This document shows positions 8,631 through 17,904 of a stretch of DNA of 64,000 nucleotides, piece after piece. The translations under genes and the position numbers were made by a program. The stretch is from contig NZ_JBHRSW010000021.1 of assembly GCF_042646125.1 (NCBI RefSeq), positions 29,595-93,594 on the forward strand, given 5' to 3'. Each line of letters begins with the position of its first letter. Position 1 is the stretch's first letter. The notes beneath the pieces were generated by a model. That model did not search any database. It saw nothing but the letters and a program-made list of their open reading frames with translations, and was not told the DNA's origin. This stretch comes from Glaciecola flavus. GTDB lineage: Bacteria; Pseudomonadota; Gammaproteobacteria; Enterobacterales; Alteromonadaceae.

Positions 8631-9539
8631 TTATTTAGGTTCACGCTCAGGTAGTACCCAATACTGCCCAGAAAACTCAGCAACAGACAAATCGTTGTCT
8701 AGAATATCAACCTTTAATGAAACAGGTGATTTTTTGCCCTTTGCTAATAGCTCAAACCTTGTATGTAAACTCTCAATATTACATATGGCTCTGGGACGCA
8801 GAGTAATGGGTTTGTGATAATGAATAGAGGCGTCACCGAGTACTATTTCTCCTGCTAGGCCTTTTTGCTTAAGTTGCAAAAAAATCATTCCCCAGCCAGT
8901 CAGTGTGGCCAACGAATAAATGCTGCCAGCAAACATACTGCCATGTAGATTAATATTTTTGTTCAATGAGGCGCGGGTTTCAATTGTGCGTTCAGTATAT
9001 TGGTGCAGCTTTATTCCCATGTGTTCACTAATGGGGATTTTTTCGTGCCAAGTAAGTTGGAGTTCTTTGCACCACTTAGGGTGCAATACAAGGGCGTGTT
9101 TGTCCGTCAACAACTTGCGCATTTGTTTGCGTTTGAGTTCGCCCAATTCATTGGGTGCATCATCAATAATTTCAAAACCACATGATTCGAAAAAGCTCAG
9201 CGACGCTTCTCTAGAATTCGTCACGGCGCGCTCTGCGCCAAGTTCTCTGGCAACAGACTCCAGTGCATCCATTAGCAATTGCCCAACCCCCTGACGGCGA
9301 TGCGAATCACTCACTGCAATGTAGCGAATTTGCGCTTCTTCAGGTGTGTTTAAATGGACTCTGCCACAAGCTACAATATTCCCAGCGTGGTCTTTTATTA
9401 TTCTGTGTTCGCTGACATTCTCATATTCATCTTTTTCTGAGCCTAGCGGGTAATTCCAAGGCTTTCTCAATAAGGCCCATCGGAAACAAAAATAACTATC
9501 CAGCTCCTCTGCAGTTTGAGGTTTGTAAACAATCAGCAA
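8631..9539 (-). CDS. GNAT acetyltransferase fused to hotdog thioesterase (YiiD-like)
   Basis: A 302-residue fusion. Residues 1-150 form a GNAT domain with the acetyl-CoA loop RRQGVGQLL and the NSREASLSFFESCGFE helix. Residues of about 155-300 match the putative thioesterase domain of YiiD, a hotdog fold with GSMFAGSIYSLATLTGWG and the strand VLGDASIHYHKPI. The substrate is unknown for both domains. YiiD lies with yihY and dtd in E. coli. Here it follows dtd on the same strand after about 100 bases, behind pip, and probably belongs to a pip-dtd-yiiD transcript. Confidence 0.88.
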   Translation of the reverse strand: MLIVYKPQTAEELDSYFCFRWALLRKPWNYPLGSEKDEYENVSEHRIIKDHAGNIVACGRVHLNTPEEAQIRYIAVSDSHRRQGVGQLLMDALESVARELGAERAVTNSREASLSFFESCGFEIIDDAPNELGELKRKQMRKLLTDKHALVLHPKWCKELQLTWHEKIPISEHMGIKLHQYTERTIETRASLNKNINLHGSMFAGSIYSLATLTGWGMIFLQLKQKGLAGEIVLGDASIHYHKPITLRPRAICNIESLHTRFELLAKGKKSPVSLKVDILDNDLSVAEFSGQYWVLPEREPK

Positions 9540-9640
9540 ATTTTACTTCCATTTAACATGGTCAGAATTGCCTTATTGTATCTCTTAATTGCCTAAACTG
9601 CACTTGTATCAATGGTGCCACAAACAAAGCCAGAGCTAAG

Positions 9641-10078
9641 TCAAACCTTAAAATAAAATGTCACGGGGCCATCATTCACTAGGCTAATCTGCATGTCCGC
9701 ACCAAATACGCCTGATTCACAGTCTTGATAGTGTGCATTTACGTGACTTAGAAAGTCTTCATAAATGCGTTTACCCTTCTCAGGGGGGGCGCCATCAGAA
9801 AAGCCTGGGCGGTTACCTTTATTGGTTTGTGCGACCAGAGTAAACTGTGATACGACAAGTAATTCACCGCCCACATCCAGTAAACTGAGGTTCATTTTGC
9901 CGTCTTTGTCGGAAAATATCCGATAGTTCATGACTTTTTTGGCTAATTTTTCTATCTGCTCTTGACTATCATGCTTTTCAACCCCTAAGAGCAATAGCAA
10001 GCCTTGATTGATATTGCCAACGCAATTGCCGTCGACCTCAACACTTGCATGCTTGACACGCTGAATTAATCCTATCAT
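9641..10078 (-). CDS. dtd: D-aminoacyl-tRNA deacylase Dtd
   Basis: Dtd removes mischarged D-amino acids and glycine from tRNA. The two active-site signatures are present: SQFTLVA (residues of about 77-83) and the cross-subunit cis-Gly-Pro motif in NDGPVTF near the C-terminus. The N-terminus IGLIQRVKHASVEVDG is the standard start, and 145 residues is the normal length. It starts 12 bases after pip ends on the same strand, so the two are likely co-transcribed. Confidence 0.96.
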   Translation of the reverse strand: MIGLIQRVKHASVEVDGNCVGNINQGLLLLLGVEKHDSQEQIEKLAKKVMNYRIFSDKDGKMNLSLLDVGGELLVVSQFTLVAQTNKGNRPGFSDGAPPEKGKRIYEDFLSHVNAHYQDCESGVFGADMQISLVNDGPVTFYFKV

Positions 10079-10089
10079 TTGTTTCTCGA

Positions 10090-11016
10090 CTATTTGGCGA
10101 TATGTTTCATTATTCTTAATATGGTTTTTTTAATGCCGGCTTCTTGGGCGCTGTGCCCAGCGTCGTCGATCACAAACAGTTGTGAATCATTTAAGGCTTG
10201 GTCTAGCTTAATCGACGCGCTGACCTTACAAACAAGATCATATCTACCATGCACAATGTAGGTGGGGATGTCTGCAATTATATGTGCGTTATCCAGTATG
10301 TAGTTTTCTGCAATAAAGCATTGATACTTGATGTAGTGGCATTCGAGCAAGGCCAAGCTTTTCATTTGTAGAGTAGAGGCGGATTGATGCTTATGATTCG
10401 CTTCGGGAATTAACTTAGATATGGCCACTTCCCAGCTAAACCATTTATTGAAAGCCTCTTGTCTTACTTCGGCACTTTTATCCTGCATCATTTGGTAGAA
10501 GGTGCTACAAATCGCTTGCCAACAGTCGACCTTGTTCAAACCTCTAGTAAAGCTTTCATACTCTTTTGGGAACAATTGTGCCGCTGCCCCCTTGTTGGAT
10601 AAAAACCAATCGTAATCTACACTACGCGCTAAAAAAGTCCCACGCAGCACAAGCTGGCTTGTGTACTGGGGGTGCTGAATCGCATATAGCAAAGCTAAAG
10701 TTGCGCCCCAAGAACCACCAAAGACGAGCCATTTTTCGATTTTCAAGTGCTGCCGAATCGACTCCATGTCAGCTATCAAATGATCAGATGTGTTATTAGT
10801 CGTATCTGCAAAAGGTTGCGACTGCCCACATCCTCTTTGGTCAAAGGCAATCACATAATATTTGCTCAGATCGAATGGCCATTGATAGCAACTATTGAGC
10901 CCCGCGCCGGGGCCGCCGTGCAAAAACACAACGGGTATACCGCAGGGATTTCCCGTTAGTTCGACGTGCAGCACGTGGCCATCAGATACTGGCTGCTTGA
11001 ACGACTTAGTCGTCAT
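10090..11016 (-). CDS. pip: Proline iminopeptidase (peptidase S33)
   Basis: This alpha/beta-hydrolase removes N-terminal proline from peptides. It shows the HGGPGAG oxyanion-hole motif, the DQRGCGQS segment and the nucleophile elbow GGSWGATLAL that distinguishes proline iminopeptidases. The late catalytic histidine is in DAGHSA. The length of 308 residues is near the family norm of 310-320. The cap domain has the expected W-rich helices. It is first in a probable pip-dtd-yiiD operon and divergent from the DUF2959 lipoprotein gene. Confidence 0.9.
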   Translation of the reverse strand: MTTKSFKQPVSDGHVLHVELTGNPCGIPVVFLHGGPGAGLNSCYQWPFDLSKYYVIAFDQRGCGQSQPFADTTNNTSDHLIADMESIRQHLKIEKWLVFGGSWGATLALLYAIQHPQYTSQLVLRGTFLARSVDYDWFLSNKGAAAQLFPKEYESFTRGLNKVDCWQAICSTFYQMMQDKSAEVRQEAFNKWFSWEVAISKLIPEANHKHQSASTLQMKSLALLECHYIKYQCFIAENYILDNAHIIADIPTYIVHGRYDLVCKVSASIKLDQALNDSQLFVIDDAGHSAQEAGIKKTILRIMKHIAK

Positions 11017-11174
11017 AAATAGGTTTTCCCCATTTTAAGGAAGGCTTACTCCGTTAAAAAATGTGTTTAATTGATTTTGTTGATGCATAATATATCCAGA
11101 GTAACAAGAAAAAGAAGATGAACTCAAATGCTGTTCATTAATCCATCATGTTTTTCGCTAAAAGGACGTCACAC

Positions 11175-11828
11175 ATGCGTAAATTTTTAATTTTAATGAG
11201 CTGTACTTTTCTTTTGTTAAGCGGATGTGGTTCGACAATACAAGACACCTATTTTGATTTATGGGAGAAGGTCGGCGTCGAAAAAAGAGACATCTTGGTA
11301 GACAGAGTTGAGGATGCTCAGGAAACTCAGCAAGAAGCACAAGAGCAGTTTTCCAGCGCTTTAGAAGAATTCAGTGCTTTAATTAATTTTGAAGGTGGAG
11401 AGTTAGAGAGCGTTTACAACAATTTAAATGACCAATATGAAGCGAGTCAGAGCACTGCACAAGATGTGAGCAAGCGCATCGATAAAGTCGAATCAGTGGC
11501 GGATTCGCTTTTTAGGGAGTGGGAAGAGGAGCTGGAACAAATTTCTAACCAAACACTCAGGCGTGATAGTCAAAAGAAACTGAGTGCAACGAAAAGGAAT
11601 TATGCATCACTAGTGCGCTCGATGCGCAAAGTTGAAGGTAGCATGGAGCCAGTGCTTCGTTCTCTAAAAGATAATGTCTTGTATTTAAAACACAATTTGA
11701 ATGCTAATGCCATTGGTGCATTAAAAGGTGAACTAAGCACAATACAGCGTGATGTAAAATCCTTGATTGCTGAGATGTCGGCGGCGATAAAAGAGTCTGA
11801 CGCGTTTATCGATACATTGAAAAATTAG
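11175..11828 (+). CDS. DUF2959 family lipoprotein
   Basis: The predicted product begins MRKFLILMSCTFLLLSGC, a lipoprotein signal peptide with Cys18 as the lipidated residue. The rest is rich in charged helices and heptad-like repeats, and resembles the DUF2959 family of coiled-coil envelope proteins found in marine gammaproteobacteria. No function is known. The frame opens at 11148, but the ATG at 11175 follows AAAGGA with eight bases between and starts the signal peptide, so it is preferred. It converges on metJ, and only 11 bases separate the two stop codons. Confidence 0.8.
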   Translation: MRKFLILMSCTFLLLSGCGSTIQDTYFDLWEKVGVEKRDILVDRVEDAQETQQEAQEQFSSALEEFSALINFEGGELESVYNNLNDQYEASQSTAQDVSKRIDKVESVADSLFREWEEELEQISNQTLRRDSQKKLSATKRNYASLVRSMRKVEGSMEPVLRSLKDNVLYLKHNLNANAIGALKGELSTIQRDVKSLIAEMSAAIKESDAFIDTLKN

Positions 11829-11839
11829 CGGCTGGGTAA

Positions 11840-12151
11840 TTATTCCTCGTCATCACTGTTATTCATTGCCGCCATAATGGCGCGTGCTTCAGCCGGAATA
11901 CGATGGGTGTTGTCTTTACGCAGGTCATCATCATTAGGTAAGGGTTGTCCTGTAAAGGCGTGTAAGAAAGCCTCGCACAACAACTCTGAGTTTGTAGCAT
12001 GTCGAAGGTTGTTTACTTGGCGACGTGTTCTCTCATCAGTCAGGACTTTGAGGACATTGATGGGGATGGAAACGGTTACCTTTTTTACCTGTTCACTTTT
12101 TTTTCCATGCTCTGCATAGGGATGCAAGTATTTACCGTTCCATTTTGCCAT
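11840..12151 (-). CDS. metJ: Methionine regulon repressor MetJ
   Basis: MetJ is the ribbon-helix-helix repressor that binds S-adenosylmethionine and represses methionine biosynthesis genes at tandem 8-bp met boxes. The DNA-binding strand KKVTVSIP and the helices TDERTRRQVNNLRHATNSELLCEAFLHA are nearly invariant in the family. The length of 103 residues is normal. The upstream region carries four consecutive met-box-like octamers, so autoregulation is very likely. In many enterics metJ is next to metB, but no other methionine gene lies in this window. Confidence 0.97.
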   Translation of the reverse strand: MAKWNGKYLHPYAEHGKKSEQVKKVTVSIPINVLKVLTDERTRRQVNNLRHATNSELLCEAFLHAFTGQPLPNDDDLRKDNTHRIPAEARAIMAAMNNSDDEE

Positions 12152-12216
12152 TTTATATCTTGTTTGTTTTTCTCATTTGTTCGAAATTTTAACTGGATAA
12201 AATAAAAGATCAATCT

Positions 12217-12248
12217 AGACGTGTAAACTTCTGTACGTCTATACGACA
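12217..12248 (-). promoter_or_regulatory. Tandem met boxes upstream of metJ
   Basis: Four back-to-back octamers resemble the met-box consensus AGACGTCT. The first (AGACGTGT, 12217-12224) and third (GTACGTCT, 12233-12240) match best at six or seven of eight positions, with two weaker ones between and after. They lie 66-97 bases upstream of the metJ start and 150-180 bases upstream of the divergent yihY start. MetJ binds cooperatively to two or more adjacent boxes, so this is a probable autoregulatory operator. Confidence 0.8.
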
Positions 12249-12397
12249 AAATTTTGCCTCAGCTTTGAGCTGTCAATGATCACACTACTCAAAAACTCGA
12301 AAGTAGTTAGATTGTGCTCGCTAGCAAATCGCCAATTAGCCTTGTAAACTATGACATATTGGGATTTGAGCCTTTTGGTTGTTGATGGAGTTGTTTC

Positions 12398-13276
12398 TTG
12401 ATTAATAAAGCTGACGCAGTCGCATATTACCGAGCCCGAAAGCCATTAGTTTGGGATATTTTAAAAACGTTTTTTGTTTACGTTAAACGTGAGCGCATAA
12501 CTGTATCTGCCGGCCATTTGGCTTATGTTAGCTTGTTGTCATTGGTGCCAGTAATCATGGTATTTTTCATGATTATGTCAGCGTTTCCTGCTTTTGCTTC
12601 GATCAGAGAGCAATTTGAAAACTTCATTTTTACAAATTTTGTGCCGACCGCTGGTGATGTTGTTCAAGAGTATATGGGAGACTTTGTTGCCAATGCTTCA
12701 GGTATGAGTGCGGTCAGTATATTTTCTTTATTAATTGTTGCCCTAATACTGATATCTCACATCGACAAGACATTTAATCACCTTTGGAAAACAGAAGTGC
12801 AGAGGCCACTAATATACACCTTTGCAATTTACTGGATGATCATTACCTTGGGTCCCTTGCTAATAGGGTTGAGTATTGCGGTAAGTTCCTACTTAGCGAC
12901 AATCGCAGCATTTGCTGATGACTACACTCCAGGCTTCGGTACTTTGTTTTTGAAGGCTGTCCCTAGTATGGCTGCAATTGGTGCTTTCTTAATTTTGTAC
13001 ATGGTTGTCCCCAACCGCCCCATACGTGCAAAGTATGCGTTTGCTGGCGCTATTTTAGCCGCTGTGTTGTTTGAGCTGTCCAAAAAAGCATTCGCATTTT
13101 ATGTGGCGAGCTTTCCCTCTCATCAGGTTATCTATGGGGCACTGGCAACCGTCCCGATACTTTTTATGTGGGTGTATTTATCTTGGATTGTGGTGTTGAT
13201 TGGTGCTGTTTTTACCTATGCGATTACCACGACATGTGAAGGTGGTAGCGAGTCAAATTCGTTGCAAAGCGAATAA
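12398..13276 (+). CDS. yihY: YihY/BrkB family inner-membrane protein
   Basis: A polytopic membrane protein of the YihY (BrkB, formerly RNase BN) family, 292 residues with about six hydrophobic segments. Family markers are the early SAGHLAYVSLLSLVPVIMV, HIDKTFNHLWKT in the middle, PNRPIRAKYAFAGAILAAVLFELSKKAFAFYV, and the C-terminal FMWVYLSWIVVLIGAVFTYAI. The transport or other role is not established. The start is TTG at 12398 preceded by GGAG at 12387-12390. In E. coli yihY is upstream of dtd and yiiD. Here metJ and a lipoprotein gene separate them. Confidence 0.9.
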   Translation: MINKADAVAYYRARKPLVWDILKTFFVYVKRERITVSAGHLAYVSLLSLVPVIMVFFMIMSAFPAFASIREQFENFIFTNFVPTAGDVVQEYMGDFVANASGMSAVSIFSLLIVALILISHIDKTFNHLWKTEVQRPLIYTFAIYWMIITLGPLLIGLSIAVSSYLATIAAFADDYTPGFGTLFLKAVPSMAAIGAFLILYMVVPNRPIRAKYAFAGAILAAVLFELSKKAFAFYVASFPSHQVIYGALATVPILFMWVYLSWIVVLIGAVFTYAITTTCEGGSESNSLQSE

Positions 13277-13380
13277 AAGCCTTTTCGGAATCACCATGGA
13301 TGGGGTAATGACGACTTTGATTTTTAGCATAAACACTTCACCAGAACACAGTCTCTGTAAAACCCGTATCGCTTGTTATA

Positions 13381-14055
13381 TCAACAAAATACTTCATCGA
13401 GTATATGTTGAGTAAAGTTTTTACGTAAGTAAAATCCTCTAGGACGAGTGGTAATCGGGCGGCCGTCTTTACCAATGGCGTCAGTTAGTGCCTTACCATT
13501 CGCGGCCTTCGGTCGAATTTGCAATACTTCCCCTATGCGAGCTGTTATTTGTTCAACTTTTCCTAGACATATCATGTCCATCAGTTCTTCCCAATCTTGT
13601 TGCAACAGCTGTTGCTGACGTTGATTTGGCTGCCAGATAAATCCTTGCCCGATTATTCGATCTTTGGGAGGGATTTCTCGTTCACCCTGAATAGGCACCC
13701 AGAGCACCTTTTGAAGTTTGTTTTTGACATTACTGGTCTCCCAGTGAATACCAGACAGGCCTGTCAGTGGCGCATAACAAACGTAAGTAGTTTCCAGAGG
13801 TTGGTTATTGTAAGACAGTGGCAAGGTTTTTAATTCGATACCGAGTTCGGGAAAATCTTGCTGAGGTTTACTTCCTGCACTTGCGCCCAAAGCCAGTTCA
13901 ATAAGTTGACCACTCCAACCTTTTTCTCGCTTAAAATTTTCGGGAACTTTAACGTTTAACTGCGCGGCTAACTCGCCAAAAGTTAGCCCTGCGATATCCC
14001 CAACACGCTTCATTAGCTCTTTTTCATTCGTGGGTGAGAGGGCAAAAGACCCCAT
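13381..14055 (-). CDS. mutH: DNA mismatch repair endonuclease MutH
   Basis: MutH nicks the unmethylated strand at hemimethylated GATC sites after activation by MutS and MutL. The catalytic triad of the type-II-like nuclease fold is present as Asp67, Glu74 and Lys76 (DFPELGIELKTLP), matching D70, E77 and K79 of the E. coli enzyme. The length of 224 residues is normal. Its presence implies that the host carries Dam methyltransferase. It is divergent from rppH, the usual neighbour arrangement in gammaproteobacteria, and converges on yihY. Confidence 0.95.
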   Translation of the reverse strand: MGSFALSPTNEKELMKRVGDIAGLTFGELAAQLNVKVPENFKREKGWSGQLIELALGASAGSKPQQDFPELGIELKTLPLSYNNQPLETTYVCYAPLTGLSGIHWETSNVKNKLQKVLWVPIQGEREIPPKDRIIGQGFIWQPNQRQQQLLQQDWEELMDMICLGKVEQITARIGEVLQIRPKAANGKALTDAIGKDGRPITTRPRGFYLRKNFTQHILDEVFC

Positions 14056-14148
14056 TTCGTTAACCCTTTGTTAAGTTATGCTTTGATTAAGTCTAAGTTT
14101 ATGAAAGAATGCAGTATTATTAAAGATTTAACGCGCTAGGTAATCTGT

Positions 14149-14685
14149 GTGATTGATACCGAAGGATTCCGCGCGAATGTTGGCATTATTATCTGCAACA
14201 AGCAAGGCCAAGTCTTCTGGGCAAGACGGTATGGTCAACATTCATGGCAATTCCCGCAAGGTGGGATTGACCAAGGCGAAACAGCCGAACAAGCTATGTA
14301 TAGAGAGTTATACGAAGAGGTTGGGCTAAAACAAAAAGACGTTAAAATCCTTGCCGTAAGTCGAAATTGGCTACGATACAGACTACCTAAACGCTTAGTG
14401 CGAAAAGGCAGCGACCCAGTGTGCATTGGACAAAAGCAAAAGTGGTTTTTACTTTCACTGAGTTGTAACGAGAAAGATGTAGACTTATCTTTATCAGGTC
14501 ATCCAGAGTTTGATGATTGGCGATGGGTCAGTTATTGGTACCCGATTAGAAATGTTGTCTCGTTCAAACGCGATGTGTATCGCAAAGTCTTGAGTGAGTT
14601 TTCGTCTGTAGCTATGAGCGTACATCGGCAAAACTCTCAGCACTACCGAAAAGGAAGAAAGAAGCAAAAAAGCTCGCCTAAATAA
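14149..14685 (+). CDS. rppH: RNA pyrophosphohydrolase RppH
   Basis: RppH removes pyrophosphate from the 5' end of mRNA and so triggers RNase E decay. The Nudix box spans residues 38-60 (GGIDQGETAEQAMYRELYEEVGL with the REXXEE core as RELYEE). The N-terminus IDTEGFRANVGIIICN and the FDDWRWVSYWYP segment are characteristic of RppH. The start is a GTG at 14149. The basic C-terminal tail is lineage-variable. It lies 18 bases before ptsP, the standard operon partner. Confidence 0.96.
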   Translation: MIDTEGFRANVGIIICNKQGQVFWARRYGQHSWQFPQGGIDQGETAEQAMYRELYEEVGLKQKDVKILAVSRNWLRYRLPKRLVRKGSDPVCIGQKQKWFLLSLSCNEKDVDLSLSGHPEFDDWRWVSYWYPIRNVVSFKRDVYRKVLSEFSSVAMSVHRQNSQHYRKGRKKQKSSPK

Positions 14686-14703
14686 CGACTTGCTGGAAAT
14701 GAT

Positions 14704-16998
14704 ATGCTCACGACACTCAAACAAATTATCCAAGAAGTCAGTCAACTACCAAGCTTGGAAGAGTCCTTAGATCGCTTAGCTACTTTAGTTAAACAAACAA
14801 TGGGTGTCGATTCATGTGCCGTATATTTAGCAGATTGGCAGTCGCGTAGGTACGTGTTAACTGCCACAGATGGTTTAGATAAACGAGCGATTGGACAGGT
14901 AAAGATTGGCTTTGATGAGGGGTTAATCGGTCTTGTCGGTGACCGTGAAGAGCCGCTCAATATAGAAAACGCACCTGCCCACCCTAGTTTCAAGCATTAC
15001 CCTGAAGTCAAAGAAGACAACTACCATGCTTTTATTGGTACGCCTATTGTGCACCAAAGAAAAGTACTCGGTGTTATTTCTTTACAGCAAGAGATTAGCC
15101 GTCGATTTAGTGAAGATGATGAAGCGTTTTTAATTACGCTTGCGGCACAAGTCGCGCTCTACATTGCTAATGCTGAAATGCAAGGCCAGCTAAAGTTTTC
15201 AGAAGAGCAAGCATTAGAAGATAAAGACAAAGGAATACGGGTATTAAATGGTATTCCTGGCTCACCTGGTTTGGCTATTGGTATCGGCTATGCGGCTAAC
15301 TTTCAACACGAATTGCGAAATCTCGTCACTAGGCGAGCACCTGATACCGAAGTACAAATAAATAGATATCGCCAAGCCGTTGAACTCACTAGAAAAAGTG
15401 TTGAAGAACTCTCTTCTGGACTGAGTGAGGCCTTACCCGATGACGTGAAAGCTATTTTCCAGCTTTATCACCAACTACTCGACGCAAATAGTTTAGGACG
15501 CGAAGTAGAAAACAAGATCAGAGAAGGTTGGAACGCCTCCTCTTCGCTCAAGTTTGTGGTTGAAGCTTATGCGGCTCGGTTTGAAAACATGGATGACCCG
15601 TACATGCGAGAGCGTGCCGTTGATATCATCGATTTATCAAATCGTATTTTGGCTAACATTATTGGGGATGTCGAAAAGCCGCAAACATTGGAAGCCAACG
15701 TAAAATACATTTTGGTGGCAAAAGAAGTCAGTGCGCCTATGTTGGCAGAGTTTCCGCCAGAGCAACTTGCCGGTATTGTGTCAATAAAAGGCTCCAATAA
15801 CTCTCATGCTGCTATTCTTGCCCGAGCGATGGGGGTGCCGGCAGTGATGGGCTTGCCCCATATTTCTGTTAATTTGTTGAAGTCTCAAGAATTGTTCATT
15901 GATGGGTATTCTGGTCGTTTGGTTCTGAATATCGACACAAACACGATGGCTGGCTATCAGCACTTAATTAATGAAGAGCAAGCGTTATTTGAAAAAATAG
16001 ACAGTGAAGCTGATGCGCCGCCTATTACTCAAGATGGTCAACGCGTATCTCTGATGGTAAATGCTGGTTTATCAGCCGACTTGGAATTGGATCAATACCG
16101 GCAAGGTGATGGTGTGGGTTTATATCGCACCGAAATTCCTTTTATGATGCGCGAAAGGTTTCCATCAGAACGTGAACAATATGAAATTTATAAACATGTT
16201 TTGGTCACGCATCCCAACAAAGAAATCACTATGCGGACGCTGGATGTTGGCGGAGACAAGCCTCTCGCGTATTTTCCAATTTCAGAAGAAAATCCATTTT
16301 TAGGTTGGCGCGGTATTCGATTAACGCTGGATCACCCCGATATTTTTCTTGTTCAGGTCAGGGCTATGTTGAGAGCAAGTATTGGCCTGTCCAACCTGCA
16401 CATACTCTTGCCCATGATATCCAGCCTTAATGAAGTTGATGAAGCGAAGCGACTAATAAAACAAGCGTTTTTAGAAGTGAAAAGCGAAGCGATGGAACAA
16501 GACCAAATGCTGTCTAAACCAGCTGTTGGCGTTATGTTAGAAGTGCCTGCAGTATTGTTCCAATTGCCTCAACTTGCTGAACGCGTGGATTTCTTTTCGG
16601 TCGGCACTAATGATATGACGCAATACTTGCTCGCTGTTGACAGGAACAACCCTCGCGTCGCGTCTTTGTATTCTAGCTATCATCCGTCAGTATTAAATGC
16701 CTTACAGCAAATTCAACAAGTGGCGGCGCAATACAACGTTCCCGTTACTGTTTGTGGTGAGCTAGCCGGTGAACCCAGAGGCGCGCTAATATTGATCGCC
16801 ATGGGGTACAGAAAACTCAGTATGAATGCACATTCCTTGCGTAAAATCAGTTGGGTAATTCGCAATATGTCAATTCATGATAGTAGGCAAATGCTGAGTG
16901 AAATTCTTAATTATGATTCTCCGATGGCGGTGCAAGAGGCGCTGTCTGAGTATTTAGAGGCAAAAGGCCTTGGTGGTTTGGTGCGGGCAGGCAAGTAG
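14704..16998 (+). CDS. ptsP: Phosphoenolpyruvate-protein phosphotransferase PtsP (EI-Ntr)
   Basis: PtsP is the first enzyme of the nitrogen-related PTS. It takes phosphate from PEP and passes it to NPr. A GAF domain occupies about residues 15-165 and can sense effectors such as glutamine. A PEP-utiliser N-terminal helical region follows (about 175-290), then the phosphohistidine domain with the active His368 in NNSHAAILARAMG. The C-terminal TIM barrel holds GLYRTEIPFM, TLDVGGDKP and the cysteine loop VCGELAGEP. At 764 residues the protein is full length. It is downstream of rppH and upstream of lgt, as in many relatives. Confidence 0.96.
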   Translation: MLTTLKQIIQEVSQLPSLEESLDRLATLVKQTMGVDSCAVYLADWQSRRYVLTATDGLDKRAIGQVKIGFDEGLIGLVGDREEPLNIENAPAHPSFKHYPEVKEDNYHAFIGTPIVHQRKVLGVISLQQEISRRFSEDDEAFLITLAAQVALYIANAEMQGQLKFSEEQALEDKDKGIRVLNGIPGSPGLAIGIGYAANFQHELRNLVTRRAPDTEVQINRYRQAVELTRKSVEELSSGLSEALPDDVKAIFQLYHQLLDANSLGREVENKIREGWNASSSLKFVVEAYAARFENMDDPYMRERAVDIIDLSNRILANIIGDVEKPQTLEANVKYILVAKEVSAPMLAEFPPEQLAGIVSIKGSNNSHAAILARAMGVPAVMGLPHISVNLLKSQELFIDGYSGRLVLNIDTNTMAGYQHLINEEQALFEKIDSEADAPPITQDGQRVSLMVNAGLSADLELDQYRQGDGVGLYRTEIPFMMRERFPSEREQYEIYKHVLVTHPNKEITMRTLDVGGDKPLAYFPISEENPFLGWRGIRLTLDHPDIFLVQVRAMLRASIGLSNLHILLPMISSLNEVDEAKRLIKQAFLEVKSEAMEQDQMLSKPAVGVMLEVPAVLFQLPQLAERVDFFSVGTNDMTQYLLAVDRNNPRVASLYSSYHPSVLNALQQIQQVAAQYNVPVTVCGELAGEPRGALILIAMGYRKLSMNAHSLRKISWVIRNMSIHDSRQMLSEILNYDSPMAVQEALSEYLEAKGLGGLVRAGK

Positions 16999-17091
16999 AT
17001 TGGCCTGTTGTTGCAACCATAAACAAAGATAAACACCCTCTAGTGCTTGTGTTAAAATCATGAAATAGCTTGCAAAGGAATAAAATAATAC

Positions 17092-17904
17092 ATGTCAGTT
17101 GGTCAGCACCTCGTTTTTCCTGATATCAATCCCATTATTGTTGAAATTGGCCCCTTGGCTCTGCGTTGGTATGGTCTGATGTACTTAGTCGGGTTTGCAG
17201 CAGCTTATTGGCTGGCAAATCGACGACTCAGTCGTATGGCTTGGACAAAAGAGCAGCTCAGTGATTTGTTGTTTTGGTGCTTTATGGGCGTGATTATTGG
17301 CGGGCGTTTAGGTTATGTTTTTTTCTATCAATTTGCGCACTTAGCAGAAGACCCATTGTATTTGTTTCGCATTTGGGAGGGCGGTATGTCCTTTCACGGG
17401 GGCTGCATCGGTGTGATTGCGGCAGCTTATCTTTATGCAAAAAAACAAAGTTGGTCATTTTTACAAGTTGGCGATTTTATTGCCCCATTGGTGCCGATTG
17501 GTTTGGGAGCCGGTAGAATCGGAAACTTTATTAATGGTGAACTATGGGGGCGAACAACTGATGTGCCTTGGGCATTTGTTTTTCCCACTGGGGGGCCAGA
17601 ACCACGTCACCCATCACAGCTATATGAGTTTTTTCTGGAAGGTGCAGTTCTCTTTGTGATTTTGTGGCTGTATTCGGCTAAACCAAGACCTGTTGGCTCG
17701 GTAGGCGGTGGTTTTTTATTGGGATACGGTATTTTCAGATTTATCGTCGAGTTTTACCGTGAGCCAGATCAACACTTGGGACTCTATTCGACAGGTTTAA
17801 GCCAAGGTCAAATGCTCTGTATACCAATGATTTTGGCTGGGCTGGGTTTAATTGTTTATGCCCTGAAAAGTAGTAAAAAAGGGGCAAGCAATGAGTCAGT
17901 ATGA
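17092..17904 (+). CDS. lgt: Prolipoprotein diacylglyceryl transferase Lgt
   Basis: Lgt transfers diacylglycerol from phosphatidylglycerol to the lipobox cysteine of prolipoproteins in the inner membrane. Seven hydrophobic segments are apparent. Signature elements are LRWYGLMYLVGF near residue 25, MSFHGGCIGVI near 100 and GRIGNFINGELWGR near 143, the last containing the invariant arginine and asparagine of the Lgt signature. At 270 residues it has the family length. It overlaps thyA by 14 bases, which suggests coupling. Confidence 0.96.
   Translation: MSVGQHLVFPDINPIIVEIGPLALRWYGLMYLVGFAAAYWLANRRLSRMAWTKEQLSDLLFWCFMGVIIGGRLGYVFFYQFAHLAEDPLYLFRIWEGGMSFHGGCIGVIAAAYLYAKKQSWSFLQVGDFIAPLVPIGLGAGRIGNFINGELWGRTTDVPWAFVFPTGGPEPRHPSQLYEFFLEGAVLFVILWLYSAKPRPVGSVGGGFLLGYGIFRFIVEFYREPDQHLGLYSTGLSQGQMLCIPMILAGLGLIVYALKSSKKGASNESV

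Noticed and set aside
11877..12205. Plus-strand frames of 68 and 80 codons over metJ.
   Set aside because: They are antisense shadows of metJ, whose protein is nearly identical to the family.
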